Shown: positions 37,824 through 49,609 of the stretch, one piece after another
Layout of the letters: each line of letters opens with the position of its first letter
Position numbering within the stretch: position 1 is the first letter of the stretch
DNA from: Pyxicephalus adspersus
Lineage: Eukaryota; Chordata; Amphibia; Anura; Pyxicephalidae
Assembly: GCF_032062135.1 (NCBI RefSeq)
Contig: NC_092859.1
Coordinates: 104,850,695 to 104,914,694 of the forward strand
DNA: 64,000 nucleotides
Reading direction: 5' to 3'
Notes under the pieces: generated by a model
What the model saw: the letters and a program-made list of their open reading frames with translations, nothing else
Told to the model about the DNA's origin: nothing
The model's database searches: none
Made by a program: the position numbers and the translations under genes

Positions 37824-39734
37824 CGTCCTAGGCTGCTGCACTCCCTAAACCCTGCTTTTTATTACATGATACAGACCTCTGAATTCTGTCAGCTAAGATG
37901 TACACTTCTCATAATCAATGTGCTGTGCATTTCTTTCCGCCCAATATGATTAGTTTAATTTTATTACCAATGATAATTCTGTATTGTGGGAAGTAAAATG
38001 CTAAAGGTCAATATTTCTAGACTGTTTGTGAACTCAGGCTTACGGATATTACTGGTGTAGAATGTTCCTGTGGTCTTATATTATAGGATTCATTGTGTAT
38101 TTTTACACTAGAAACTAGTACAATCAAAAGCTTCATGCTGCTTGTTCTTTTCTGAAATCAAAACCTTTAGTTGAAGACAAAATCATTGCATCTGCTTTGT
38201 GAAGACTACATGAGTGTTGTGTCTTTGTTAACACCAGAGGACCACTGCTGTGGCACACCAAAAGTCCTGGCCTGGGATAATTAAAGGTAAATATCCAGTT
38301 AGGACAGGTGACAAACATGCACTCAAAAACACAGTTGAGATCAGTTGAGATACTAATGAAGTCAGGACAAGCAGGACCAGCAACTCAAGCCAATCAAATA
38401 ATAAAAATACAAAAGGAGTATAATGTATTATTATACAGTATTTATATAGCTTTTCAAAACCATATCTACATTAACAACTATTTTTATACATGTAGTGGCT
38501 TTGTACAATTTGACCGCAACAAAACATTATTGTTGTAACACAGGCTTTCCCACGTATCATGTTCGCTATATCATGTTCCTGATAAGAACCTGCATCTATT
38601 TTTGTACCATGATTTGGATTTCTTGCTAAATAAGTTATAAGAGGGTTTTTGGTTTCTCTGTCTCTTTATTGAGTTCTCAATCCTCATTAGCTTTTTCTAC
38701 AATACATATCCTTTTAACATAGTTTATGTATAGTTAACCAGTGAACTTCTATAGATTCTTCAGCATTTGGACCTATATACACCTGTACTGAGTATATGGA
38801 AGGGTGACCCTCCAAAGATGAACAATAAAAAAAGGTAGATAACCCTTTATCTGTTTGTTTGGTGCTATTGATTTTTTTTTATTTTGTGACTACAGTATGT
38901 CTATATTATGGTTGGTTGTAAACCAAAAAGGCAATTTTTTATCACAAGCTCCCAAAAGTGATGTGTCTCATTGTTTATATACAGATAAACTGCTTTGTGT
39001 TATTATGCAGAGCCAATGTGCCAATATGTTAAGGGGGGTGGGGGTATACATTATGTTGGTTTACTGATACTTTATCTGTCCAACTTGAAGCAAAATAGGA
39101 TGAAGTGATAACACTTTAAAAACAAGAGGCAATTAGTAGTACTTACCTGTCAAGAGAGTGTTCAAGTCAGTAAAATAAAATACAAAGCATCAAACATAAT
39201 ATTTTTTTCATGTTAATATTCCTGTGCAAAAGCCCATTACAATGTCCTGTTCAATTCCAGTTAATTTCCATCATCAATCAAGAAGTGCTTTTGGCCAGCT
39301 GTTGCATTTTCTACAGTACAATAAATGGATCTGACCCTTTCACTCTGCACAATCAACTGAAAAATGAGGCACTTTATGTTTTTTAGCATAATATAATATT
39401 GTGAGTAAAAGCCAAGAAGTCATTATGGCCTCACTCCTGTAGTAAACAAAAAAAACTTATCCTAAGTGGGGAATTATTCTACCTTGCCATAAAAATGGAA
39501 TACTTTATCCACAATCCTGCAGACTGTAATGCTCACTGCTAAACAGAGAAACTAAAGGACAAGCATATGCCATACTAAACCTTCCAGAACAAATACAACT
39601 CAGTCTGTTTTACTGAACCCATCAGAACAACATTGCTTTGTATGTTGCTTTGTATCACCTAAGAATGAACTCCACCTAACATCACAGGGCAATAGGATAA
39701 ATAGAAAGGTAATCTGTGTTTATTTTATAGCCAC
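37824..39734. other. AT-rich intronic DNA, no gene seen
   Basis: A 20-base trace of the L2-type tail (ACAGTATTTATATAGC) is at about 38434-38450; otherwise nothing recognised. Confidence 0.5.
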
Positions 39735-39896
39735 ATAGGAGACAGTTCACACAGGCGGTGAGGTTGCAGTTAACATTTCCTCACCACTGGCAAACATGCC
39801 AGCAGTAGTGATGCTCCCCCAGCTGCCTATAGGGAATACACGAAGGTGGTTTACTACCAACCACCGACTGGCTATCCAAACAATACAAATGCTAAT
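39735..39896 (-). repeat. Dispersed repeat family G, copy 2 (inverted)
   Basis: In reverse complement it shows the motifs of the 14122 copy: GCAGCTGGGGG, GTGGTGAGGAAATGTTAAC, GCAACCTCACCGCC, TGTGTGAACTG. Confidence 0.4.
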
Positions 39897-41471
39897 TCAT
39901 GTTAAATGAGCATGGTGATTGGGGTTGTCAGGCTGAAAGCAAGATGCCAGTCATTAAGGGCCTTCTGGGAAATGATGTTTCTACCACTCGTGTTAATTTT
40001 GTGAGTTTTGGGAACGACAACCATGGTGGTAAAGATGCTCCGACGGCCTCTGTTCGCTGTCCACTGTCTATGCAATACAAGACATTGAGTTAGGCAGTTC
40101 AGATTAGGAGATTTAGACAAGCAGTTCCTAATATCTGAATTTCGCTGCACATAACTATGAATCAATTACTGTCATTCAAACACATTGACATGGAAGATTG
40201 CCCACCTAAGATAGTTTGGCGGGTATCGGATTCACTGCTTTGTAAACAGACCCCTATGTATTATTTTCTGGTATTATTATTCAAACACTGTAGGTTTAAT
40301 TTTAGGAGTACTGGTTTAAAAACACACAAAAATCCTTCAGACACGTCTAGTTCCTAATACCTTGGTTACCTTTCACTTGTGAAGGTTGCTTTAGAGCCGC
40401 TATTGCTAGGCAGAGGTGTATAAAAGCAAATACTCTTCTATAGAACTCATGGTCAAATAGTCCATAAAAGCATTCACTTATGTTCTCCAACACATAATGT
40501 GCACTTGAGAAATCAGAAACAGATTGATTTGACATCCTGTGTTTGTTGACTTTCAAAGCTGTCTTTTTTATAAGAAGTACAAAAAAAACAGATAATACAA
40601 TTCAACAAAGGAAACATAAACAATACATTTTCTATAATAATTTCAATCCAATGTCTTTTATTTAAGAAGCACCAAACTGACATTCAATCTGCGTGCCTTG
40701 TGTTTAAAAGAAACCTGGTCCAAATAAAACAGTCTTTATAGCTTGTCATTTGTAGTGGCATCAGTTGGGCTCATCACCAGAATTCCCAGCACAAGTGCAG
40801 ATAATATGGAGTTAATTGCTTGTGCCAAAGAAAATATTTTCTCCTTACAAAATAAATAATAAAATCACTTGATAAACAAAGAATCCTGTTAGCAATACTT
40901 AAACATTCTGCTGAGATTGCTGACTCGCTTCGTGGAATTTAATTTGCTGATGGGGACTCATCACTTTCATACAGAGCTGCAAACTTTTAAATTCTGTAAA
41001 AAAAATAATGTTTGATGTGCAGTGAAATGTCTAGAAAAACTCCCAAACCACTGCAGATATGATTTCCTGAAACCAAAAATATTTGGTGTCTTTCTTGGTA
41101 AGGTGAACTATTTGGTATAATTGTAACAAATCAAAAATTTGCAAGCAGACGGCACTTTATCGCAGATGGGAAAGGTTATGTCTCTTTTTCAAGCTTATCT
41201 GCCTGCCTTTTGTAGAATGCTCACTGAGGTGTGCATGTGTAGCCCAGTGTACAATTTTGGCAATTCCCATGCATATGCTTCTCGATCTGGCCCACCGAGT
41301 TGACAGGAGATCCTGAACTTAGAAAAGGACCATGCTAAGATGTCAGCGCTGGCAAATGAGAAAGCAGAGGTAAGCTTACTTCCACTTTAAGGGCAGGGAT
41401 CGAGTTATAACACAGGGCATTCAATGGCTGGGTTCTTGCTTATTTACTTGCACTTGTTCTTAATGAACCAG
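39897..41471. other. AT-rich intronic DNA, no gene seen
   Basis: No recognisable coding or mobile element. Confidence 0.5.
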
Positions 41472-41660
41472 GATTTGCACATTTGGTAGCTGGTGGAAGT
41501 GAGCGGGACTACTACCTGTCACTACCCCCTCTATTCATTCTCTATGGAAATGGCACCAAGAAAAGCTACTTGTAGTGTACCCTCAGAGGCAACGGTTCCC
41601 TGGGGTGAGGAAGCAATAACCGCACCACAACGTCATGGCCATTGTGAACATAGCCTATGT
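41472..41660 (+). repeat. Dispersed repeat family G, copy 3
   Basis: Shares with the 14122 copy GTAGCTGGTGGAAGTGAG, CCCCTCTATTCATTCTC, GGCAACGGTTCCCTGGGGTG, AGGAAGCAATAACCGC and GTGAACATAGCC. Confidence 0.5.
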
Positions 41661-42983
41661 AAAACTTTTTTGTTTTAAGAAAGGCTTCCATAGTTCATTC
41701 ATAAGCACCCCCAATAAAAGCATGGGCCTTACCTGGCATGGGAGGGGGGAAGGGGCATGTTCACTGCCCCCTGTTTTCTGGCCATTCAGTCTGCATGTCT
41801 GGACACATAACACCACAACCAGCTTTAATGCATTTCCCAATCATGTTATGTAATGGACTTGTGTATTTTCAATATGGCTCTCAAGTTCACATTCACATTT
41901 CTGCCTGCAAAATGGTGTTTTTATATATTTTTTTGCAAATGTAATAATGCAGAAAGATTTGTCTCCCAAAGATTTCAAGAGTGTTCAGTAAACTTTAAAG
42001 AAATTTCTCTAACTCCTTGACAATCTGAACCACTGCATTTTTTACCTGATCATCTACAAACACACTCTTTAACATCTCCGCAGAAGTAAAGACTTTGGGT
42101 AATAGGAAGTAATTTATCATTTTCTTTTAATTTTGTTATTTACTATGAGAACTGGAAGAAAAAAAAAACATTAAGATCATAAAAACCTTATCATGCAGTT
42201 TTTTAAATTAAATTCTTACCAAGCACTCCAGCTAGGTCTGGTGGGAGCATTTACTGGCCATTACAAGATCATCACAAATACCAAGCACTAATGTATATTG
42301 GGTTATTAATGAGAATTAATACTGTTGAGCTGTACACCAGCATTTTGATACTAACATTTATCAGTAAAAAACCTAAGCGTGTTTCTTGGTGACTCAGGTT
42401 TATCTATCCAGATAGTATTGGAAGTTACACAACACCATCAAGGGTATTCCTACTGTTCCCTAGATAGGAATGCTTGTTCAGCATTAGCCCCTCACATATA
42501 TCAAATTTAACAGGTTTGTATTCCTATATTCCTGGCTCACAAGAGCTGGGTTCAGGGATTTATGTCATTGGAGGTTCTCTTTTCTTTATGACCATGGTTT
42601 CTCATTTACCACTAAAGAATTTAATCCTCTTTTATTTCATTACAGTAAGGTAAATGGGAAATATTGTATATATTTAGCAATAGGTGGTGCACTCCAAGAT
42701 GCACCCTACTATTACTACTACTACTACATTGCTACTGATTTACTGCTATGCTGTGAAAAGCCGGAAAATCCAGTCTATTTTTATGACCCATTTCATGGAT
42801 ATGCAAATAACAATAAAAAAATATTTAAGCAATCAGTATGTGAAACAAGAACATTGTTTCAGTGTCTCGTTTTATTAATATATATATTTATGTTTGAATA
42901 ATTCCTTATGCATATGCATTGATCTTTAATCTTTCTGCTGATTGACAACAATGAAATCTCCACTAATCACTGGTAACCACAGA
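41661..42983. other. AT-rich intronic DNA, no gene seen
   Basis: A short (ACT)n run is at about 42707-42727. No gene. Confidence 0.5.
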
Positions 42984-43186
42984 CTACAGCCTGTCCACAG
43001 ACATCAGACAGATGTCAGATTTCTGTTGCTAGAAATGATCTTTCCTTATCGTTTCCAGTGACAGGAGAGATAATACCCTTCTGTTCTTTGAAGAGGGGAG
43101 GGGGGAGGACAAGTGAGTGGCACCCCACTGTGTTGTCCGCTATAGAAAAGTACAGCAGTTGTTCCTACTCAGTAACCCAGCAATCC
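42984..43186 (+). mobile_element. TTAA-type MITE family T, diverged partial copy
   Basis: Contains CAGATTTCTGTTGCTAG, CGTTTCCAGTGACAGGAGAG, GAAGAGGGGAGGGGGGAG and AGTGGCACCCCACTGTG in the order of the intact copy at 53079. It is directly followed by another copy in the same orientation. Confidence 0.5.
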
Positions 43187-43550
43187 ACCAAAGCTGCTGT
43201 ACACATGTTAGATCTATAGTTGTGTTAATATAGAAGCATACACAGGTAAAATTTTTTCTGCTGGAAACTTAAATTTTTATGATCGTTTCCAGTGACAGAT
43301 GAACAAATGAGAACACATCGCCCGTTCTGTTCTATGGAGAGGGTAGGTGAGAGGTTGAGTGAGTGACACCCCGCTGCGCTCTTCTCCCTTCACTTGTATA
43401 GTGGACATTCCCAGATCTGTCCTGATGGATCCATGAACAATGTTGGACAAATGCTTTACATGTCTGTTGTCAATCAAACATCTCCAGCGATATTCATCTG
43501 ACGTATGCACATCACCTATATGATCTAGGCTGACATAAAGTGGTCCACTT
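43187..43550 (+). mobile_element. TTAA-type MITE family T, diverged copy
   Basis: Begins AAAGCTGCTGTACACATG (compare AAAGCTGCGTACACACC at 53081), then GATCGTTTCCAGTGACAG, TGTTCTATGGAGAGGG, AGTGACACCCCGCTGCGCTC and a right end around ATGTGCATACGTCAGATG (complement). Not coding. Confidence 0.6.
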
Positions 43551-43593
43551 TTATAGCTACAATGTGTACCAGCCAAAGAAAACCAAACTAGTT

Positions 43594-44434
43594 NNNNNNN
43601 NNNNNNNNNNNNNNNNNNNNNNNNNNNNNNNNNNNNNNNNNNNNNNNNNNNNNNNNNNNNNNNNNNNNNNNNNNNNNNNNNNNNNNNNNNNNNNNNNNNN
43701 NNNNNNNNNNNNNNNNNNNNNNNNNNNNNNNNNNNNNNNNNNNNNNNNNNNNNNNNNNNNNNNNNNNNNNNNNNNNNNNNNNNNNNNNNNNNNNNNNNNN
43801 NNNNNNNNNNNNNNNNNNNNNNNNNNNNNNNNNNNNNNNNNNNNNNNNNNNNNNNNNNNNNNNNNNNNNNNNNNNNNNNNNNNNNNNNNNNNNNNNNNNN
43901 NNNNNNNNNNNNNNNNNNNNNNNNNNNNNNNNNNNNNNNNNNNNNNNNNNNNNNNNNNNNNNNNNNNNNNNNNNNNNNNNNNNNNNNNNNNNNNNNNNNN
44001 NNNNNNNNNNNNNNNNNNNNNNNNNNNNNNNNNNNNNNNNNNNNNNNNNNNNNNNNNNNNNNNNNNNNNNNNNNNNNNNNNNNNNNNNNNNNNNNNNNNN
44101 NNNNNNNNNNNNNNNNNNNNNNNNNNNNNNNNNNNNNNNNNNNNNNNNNNNNNNNNNNNNNNNNNNNNNNNNNNNNNNNNNNNNNNNNNNNNNNNNNNNN
44201 NNNNNNNNNNNNNNNNNNNNNNNNNNNNNNNNNNNNNNNNNNNNNNNNNNNNNNNNNNNNNNNNNNNNNNNNNNNNNNNNNNNNNNNNNNNNNNNNNNNN
44301 NNNNNNNNNNNNNNNNNNNNNNNNNNNNNNNNNNNNNNNNNNNNNNNNNNNNNNNNNNNNNNNNNNNNNNNNNNNNNNNNNNNNNNNNNNNNNNNNNNNN
44401 NNNNNNNNNNNNNNNNNNNNNNNNNNNNNNNNNN
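43594..44434. other. Assembly gap (841 N)
   Basis: Unknown bases. The right flank is an (AT)n run (44435-44448), so the gap probably involves a microsatellite. Open frames across it are artefacts. Confidence 1.
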
Positions 44435-44448
44435 ATATATATATATAT

Positions 44449-45254
44449 TTGTAGAATTTGCCTACTGACCACCACACTAATGTACTAATGTAGGCTGTGG
44501 ATATAGTAAATATAGACGGGGTTCCCTCATAAAAAAATATGTCAAAAGACACTGCTTTAACCCTTCATACTTATTTCAAAACTAAAACAAGTTTGCCTTT
44601 ACATAAATACTGGTTAATAATAATAATAATGTGTGTTATAAAAAGTGTGCAAGGTAAAATATGTAACATTTTAATCCAAATATTTATATCCACATAAATA
44701 TATATCCAGTACTCCTACTTATCATATCACATAGTGGCACGTCATTAAAAAAGGATTCAAAAATGCAGCTCCTTTAACTAAATTGCACAATTATAAAGTT
44801 GGACAATGGACAATTTATAGTGGTCCTTACCCCCAAATATTAAATTCCTCTCACTTTCTTTCACCCCTCTCTGTAAGAAAACCACACCTTTTTAAATGTC
44901 TTTTTCTCATGCAGAGCTCCCTCCAACTTTGTCATTCCTTATCTAGGCAACAGGAATGTAGCCTTTGGCTAGCAATCCAGGTGGGGCATCACCCCAGAAG
45001 AATATTCTAAAGCCTCCTTAGACATGTGACATGAATATGGCGGGGGGATTCAGTCTACCCTCAAGCAATGAATCTTACATATTCGTGCATTCACACAGGG
45101 GAAGATTGTAACAATGGCCTCAGAAACCAAGACGGTGGCTTGGGACAGCTGTAGAGCAGAAGTTATGAAGAGGACAACGCTTGATTTGCTTGGCATGTAT
45201 TTGCTGATTAAGCAAGTTCATTGTATGGAGGTGGTGAAAGGACCACTACAATGA
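44449..45254. other. Intronic DNA, no gene seen
   Basis: No recognisable coding or mobile element. Confidence 0.5.
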
Positions 45255-45262
45255 CTCTAAAG

Positions 45263-45552
45263 CAGAGGTCCCCAACCACCGGGCTGTCTGACAGGTGGGC
45301 CGTGGCTCTGGCCGATGCATCCACCAGCAGGGTCAGGAGAAGGACCCCCCTTGGGGGGGGGAGCACCGGCCCTGGAGTTGTGTCTCTGGAGGCTAAGACC
45401 TGCAATGGGAGAGTGGGCGGGTTCTGGCATCATGACGTCTCTCTCTGGGGGAAGTTTCTTTCCCTTTGAGTGACCCAAGGCTCCCTGCGCATGTGCGGTC
45501 CGGAGTCTGTGCATTTAGTGGTTCGTGAGCTCCAAAAGGTTCGAGACCACTG
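45263..45552. mobile_element. GC-rich hAT-type non-autonomous element
   Basis: The left end CAGAGGTCCCCAACC mirrors the right end GGTTCGAGACCACTG (complement CAGTGGTCTCGAACC) over 15 bases with few changes. Flanks CTCTAAAG (45255-45262) and ATCTAAAA (45553-45560) agree at 6 of 8 positions, compatible with an aged 8-bp hAT duplication. The GC-rich interior gives several overlapping open frames of 65-85 codons on both strands, none protein-like. Confidence 0.7.
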
Positions 45553-45560
45553 ATCTAAAA

Positions 45561-47325
45561 CATTATATGTCCAGAAAGAAATGTGCTTGTGTAGTCCTCA
45601 CCTGTTATTTCCTGATGTACAATAGGTAACAGAAAAAAATCTCAGTTGCTTTGGATAACAGACATTCAATTTACATTTGGAAATCAAACCTAAGTTCCCC
45701 TCAAATATTCAGCCCAGCAGAATGTCTGGTGCTATTCTCGGCTTGTTATCTGCACACTTGAAGAACGTAACATCAGAGTGCAGCACAGATGGAATGCACA
45801 GAACACTGTAAACCTTGCAGGTATGTTCATGAAACGTGCTGTCAGCAGACTACAAGCGAGGCTTTCTTTAACACCAACCAAATAAATCTATTCAGTGTTA
45901 CATCCAAAAGATGACTTCACATGAAGAGAGGGGCCTGGTAGAGATGTGAGCAGTGCCATGAGATCATTCCATTGTTACCAACATCTCTTGTAAATAACCG
46001 GACTGTTCTCATCCACTCAGAGCTGTCATTAATCTGACACACAGTAACCCTGCTTAAAACTAAAGCGCTAGGTATTATGTAAATTTTAACATGTCACGCG
46101 TGAGGTCTTGTCCTGGATTTATTTTTACAGAAATAGGAATAGTAATACAAATACACTGCACGGCTCATATATAAAAAAAATCAATGGTTACGTGACATTC
46201 TTTTGAAGATCAGTTATTTATCAATTGATATTTGGAGATCTGAAGCAGGTAGTTCTTCCAGTAGTTTTTTCACACACTCTATGGGCTTGTTCACCTGTAA
46301 GGTTGATAAAAGTTTCCCAATGTTTCACTGCTCAAAAATCAATCAATACCACAAAGCCCTCTCATGATAATTGAAATCAATGAGATCTTGAGGAGGCTCT
46401 TTTTGCAGCCGTTCAGCAGGCATTTCAGTGTAGTGTTTTCTCCATCATAACATGCGTTTTATAGCATCTTATGCGTTGTCAGACACTTCAATAAACCTAA
46501 ATGGGAATGCTTTTCAAACACCTACCTAGCAGCATTTTTTTGGAGCTGTTGGAGATGTTTTTGGAGCACTGGTACGAAGAAATACAAATGATTTGTTTCT
46601 ATTTTCTGTTCTTGTGTAAGGCTAAAAATCTGCTTCTATAGACACCTGTCAGCACCTGTCAATGCCGTCTTCAAAGCACTGCCGGACACCAAGCAAAATA
46701 AATAAGGCACCTTGTAAGCAGTAACCACACCACAAACCGTCCATCCATGTGAACACCCATGTGACCAATGTCCTTCAGAATGTATGTGCCATTATACAGA
46801 ACATAATATATTAAAAAGTCAAGGGGCACACAGTTTTTGGCTGTATGAAATACTGTATAATTTTAAGTAATGGTCTTTTATTTTCTAAAAAATAGACTTT
46901 TCAGTATCCTAATAAAAGTTTTACTGTCATTGAACAATATTTTCCATATTTTTACACTGTTGATAACGTGACCTACATTTGTGGCCTTAATTCCAACAAA
47001 GAAAAAGAACAGGCCAACTTTAATGGTTATGGTCCTGCAAAGTCTCGGAATAAGAAAAAAATGTTTTCTGTGGTCTACATAGCACTAAACAAAGAAAGCA
47101 AAAAAAAAACAGGCCTAAAACTTTCCTTGAAATCACGTGATTAACTTTTCATTGTGTCTTCTCATTGAACCTGAACTTAAAATTGTGGCCATTGCTTGTG
47201 GTGTAACCAATTTGTAGAATGTGATATTGTCCTGCGATCAAATGTTTCATCGCACATCTAAAACTGCACATGAGCATGCTTTCATTGGATGCGACTGAGG
47301 TTACACAACTTAAATTGTCCATGTG
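45561..47325. other. Intronic DNA, no gene seen
   Basis: No recognisable coding sequence or definable mobile element ends. Confidence 0.5.
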
Positions 47326-47642
47326 CTCCTGAACTTAAGCTACATACACATGTTAAATGATTCTCGTCTGATTATTTCTTCAGGGCTAGTATCAGACGGG
47401 AATCTGGCTAGTGTACAGCGCTCGTGTGACATGGATCATGTATCAGTCCTGGCAGATCCACGAACAGAAAACGGCTCTAATGCAAGTAAAGGGGAGAGAG
47501 CACAGTGGGGTGCCGTTCCGTCATTCTCCCCCCCTCCCTATAAAGCATAATCGTGTTGTATGTACAGTGCTCGTTCATGCATCGTTCAGTCTTTCACCAT
47601 CCTTTCCAACAACAAAAGCCTAATGTGTACACAGTCTTAGAC
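47326..47642 (-). mobile_element. TTAA-type MITE family T, diverged copy
   Basis: Starts at CTTAAGCTACATACACATG and ends around TGTGTACACAGTCTTAGAC. In between, GTACAGTGCTCGTTCATGC, CCATCCTTTCCAACAAC and the GGTGCCGTTCCGTCATTCTC box match the inverted copy at 53483. Short open frames here (47323-47810) are repeat-derived. Confidence 0.65.
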
Positions 47643-48425
47643 TCACACAAGCCACACAACTCAGCACACCTACATGGACACAAGTTATGTTTTACTTCAA
47701 GGGAGAGCCTACAAATTATACGTCAGGGGGCCATTCATCAATACTGTATTATTGACCGTGGTCAGCAACCTGTCGATTCCTATAGTTGGGTAAAAATGTA
47801 TTATCTGTAAGCAGAATAAATCAGAATATCTGCAACAATTTACTAGTACACTAAAGGGAAAATGGGCACTATAGGGCCACATATATACACACAGTTTGGA
47901 TTGCATATTGCACAGTAATTAAATGACATGCTTTAATACATCTTCCCCAGCATATTTATCTTTCTATAAACTAGGATGACCATATCTGATCCAAGCACAC
48001 AATATATCTGATTAAAGGGATGATCTGACTCCATCCCTCTAGACTAGAGAGAAATATTTGCCTATGCAGAACAGAAATACACATCCCCATGTAATGTCAC
48101 CACTGAGTAGTATGAAAAGAGCAATGCGAAGTACAGTGATCAGCGGCCATCCCCTGTGCACATCACTGACACACTGTCACTGTCACACACTGTCACTGGC
48201 AGCACCAAGAAATCCCAAACTCCAGGAAGTGATCAGCAGAGAGTGAATAACAAAGTTACTGCGGCAACAGCTCAAACAGCATCCTGGATGTGAATGTATT
48301 CCCTGGCACGCTGCATTGCAGGGCCGATTCCCTGTGATCCCACATGGCAAGCCATACCATTGGGGCGCTACATCCCAATCTAAGCCCAATGTATACGAGC
48401 TTTGTCCATGAGCAGCCACACTTAC
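47643..48425. other. Intron 1 next to exon 1, no further exon
   Basis: Contains a small CACTGTCAC-type tandem patch (about 48166-48198). The MAGI2 frame remains open into 48256-48425 but carries no PDZ-like sequence there. Confidence 0.6.
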
Positions 48426-48426
48426 C
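48420..48426 (-). other. MAGI2: 5' splice donor of MAGI2 exon 1
   Basis: On the minus strand the coding sequence reads AAACAAG then GTAAGTGT. The G of the exon is at 48426 and the GT dinucleotide at 48425-48424. This is a near-consensus U2 donor (MAG|GTAAGT) at the KQG junction where homology to MAGI2 stops, so it decides the exon end. Confidence 0.9.
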
Positions 48427-48723
48427 TTGTTTTACACACTTGATCCTGATGGGCTCCTTGCAATGTTTGATGACAGCCAGCACATCCCTGATGGTGAGCC
48501 CAGCCACCGGGGTATCGTTCACTTCCAGCACTAGTTCCTCAGGTAGCAGCTTGCCACTCTGATAAGTCACCTTGCCAGGCTTCACCTCTCCCAGGTAAGG
48601 GAATTGCCCATTTTCTGCACCCCCTTTGATCTCAAAGCCCAGCTCCCCTTCCAGGCTCCTGTCTATCACAATCTCATGGACTTTGTTGGTCCAGTGGTTT
48701 TTCTTTTTCAGGCTCTTGGACAT
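48426..48723 (-). CDS. MAGI2: MAGI2 first coding exon (N-terminal PDZ domain)
   Basis: Partial gene: exon 1 only. The 298 bases encode 99 complete codons plus the first base of a glycine codon. The protein starts MSKSLKKKNHW. It has the PDZ carboxylate-binding loop GELGFEIKGG at about residues 26-35, then AENGQFPYLGEVKPGKV and TPVAGLTIRDVLAVIKHC, and ends in KCVKQ(G). This is the N-terminal PDZ region of MAGI proteins. It fits MAGI2 much better than MAGI1 or MAGI3 as I recall them, with a one-residue shortening in the KLLPEE loop. MAGI2 is a synaptic and cell-junction scaffold that carries GuK, WW and further PDZ domains encoded by later exons; none of those is in this window. The start codon has G at -3 (GGCAATGT). 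The exon ends CAAG with donor GTAAGT, so intron phase is 1. The frame stays open past the donor but that part is intron. Identification is by family knowledge, without an alignment. Confidence 0.95.
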
Positions 48724-49200
48724 TGCCCCAGGGTCCGTGGGGGGTAAGGCAGATAGGAGAAGCTGGGGGGGCTCCTTGGTGCTTTCCTGATGAATGGCCA
48801 GGCTTTACAGATGTGGAGGCAGAAGTGCAGTGTAGCTGGAAGCTGCCTATGTGTGTACACACACGGCGTAGTGTCTTGGTACATGCATGTGCGAATGGCA
48901 CCGCTGGGTGTTAGCTGACCTCCATAGTGGCTGCTGGTCCAGGGAGTATGTGTAAGCGTGCGAATGTGTACGTGTGTGTACTAGTTGTACAGTAATAACT
49001 GGCAGAGGGGTAGAGGGAGGGGAAGGATGGAGAGCAGCAAGGGGAGGAGGGATGGGAGCTGCCTGCTTTCTCCTCTCTCTAACCCGGTAGTGAAGTGTGA
49101 GAGAGAGGCTGGCTGTGTTTGCCAGGCAACCAGAGAGGAGGAGGCTGGAGCACCAACATATATCTCATCCCTGATACTCACTGCAACAACCAAAACAATA
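48724..49200 (-). promoter_or_regulatory. MAGI2: MAGI2 5' UTR and probable promoter region
   Basis: This stretch is directly upstream of the MAGI2 start codon and is clearly more GC-rich than the flanks, with scattered CpGs, a pyrimidine-rich tract on the minus strand (complement of about 49004-49060) and alternating purine-pyrimidine GTGTGTACACAC at 48852-48863. I see no convincing TATA box or initiator, so no transcription start is proposed. Assignment as 5' UTR plus core promoter is inference from position and composition. In human a divergent lncRNA (MAGI2-AS3) starts near this promoter; nothing in the sequence shows whether one exists here. Confidence 0.5.
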
Positions 49201-49323
49201 CAGCTGTGTGTAACCCGCACACTGCCAGCCAGGGGACTCCTTCATTGTGCCTTCAATCCCCTCACAACCATGTATTGTTCAAGCAGACATGCTGAGGACT
49301 GCATTACCCCATCACTGCCCATG
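49201..49323. other. Spacer between the MAGI2 5' flank and a V-SINE
   Basis: No features recognised. Confidence 0.4.
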
Positions 49324-49609
49324 TTACAGTATTTATATAGCACTATCATATTATGCAGCGCTGTACAAAGTCCATAGTCACGTCACTAGCTGGCCCTCAA
49401 AGGAGCTCACAATCTAATGGCCATATGTCATTAATACAGTCTAAAGTCAATTCAAGCTAATTAACTCACTGCATGTTTTTGGGAGGAAACCCATGCAGAC
49501 GTGGGGGGAACCTGCAGACTCCATGCAGATAGTGTCCTGGCTGAGATTTGTACCTGGGACCGAGCGCTGCAGAGGCCGGAGTGCTAACCACTGAGCCACC
49601 ATTCTGCCC
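49324..49609 (-). mobile_element. V-SINE copy about 600 bp upstream of the MAGI2 start codon
   Basis: Minus-strand element: head with an A-box-like TGGCTCAGTGGTTAGC and GCAGCGCTCGGTCCCAGGTA (degenerate B box), core (CATGGAGTCTGCAGG, GGGTTTCCTCCC), and tail TTGTACAGCGCTGCATAATA with GTGCTATATAAATACTGTAA. Near full length and in the same orientation as MAGI2. Confidence 0.8.

Larger units (their letters stand above)
1..48425 (-). other. MAGI2: MAGI2 intron 1 (5' part)
   Basis: Everything to the left of the exon 1 donor lies in the intron that follows it. No MAGI2 exon 2 (the rest of the PDZ and the start of the GuK region) was recognised. This agrees with the very long first intron of vertebrate MAGI2. 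The contents are AT-rich unique DNA and transposon remnants, listed separately. Confidence 0.85.

Noticed and set aside
38434..38450. ACAGTATTTATATAGC as another V-SINE or L2 tail
   Set aside because: Only about 16 bases match and no flanking duplication is seen; may be chance.
43540..44552. Open frames of 295-331 codons
   Set aside because: They are made of unknown bases in an 841-base assembly gap.
45208..45514. GC-rich overlapping open frames resembling a CpG-rich exon
   Set aside because: They lie within a hAT-type element whose ends and target duplication are visible.
48256..48425. Extension of the MAGI2 frame to 155 codons
   Set aside because: The donor at 48425 and the end of MAGI similarity show that this part is intron; the stop is incidental.
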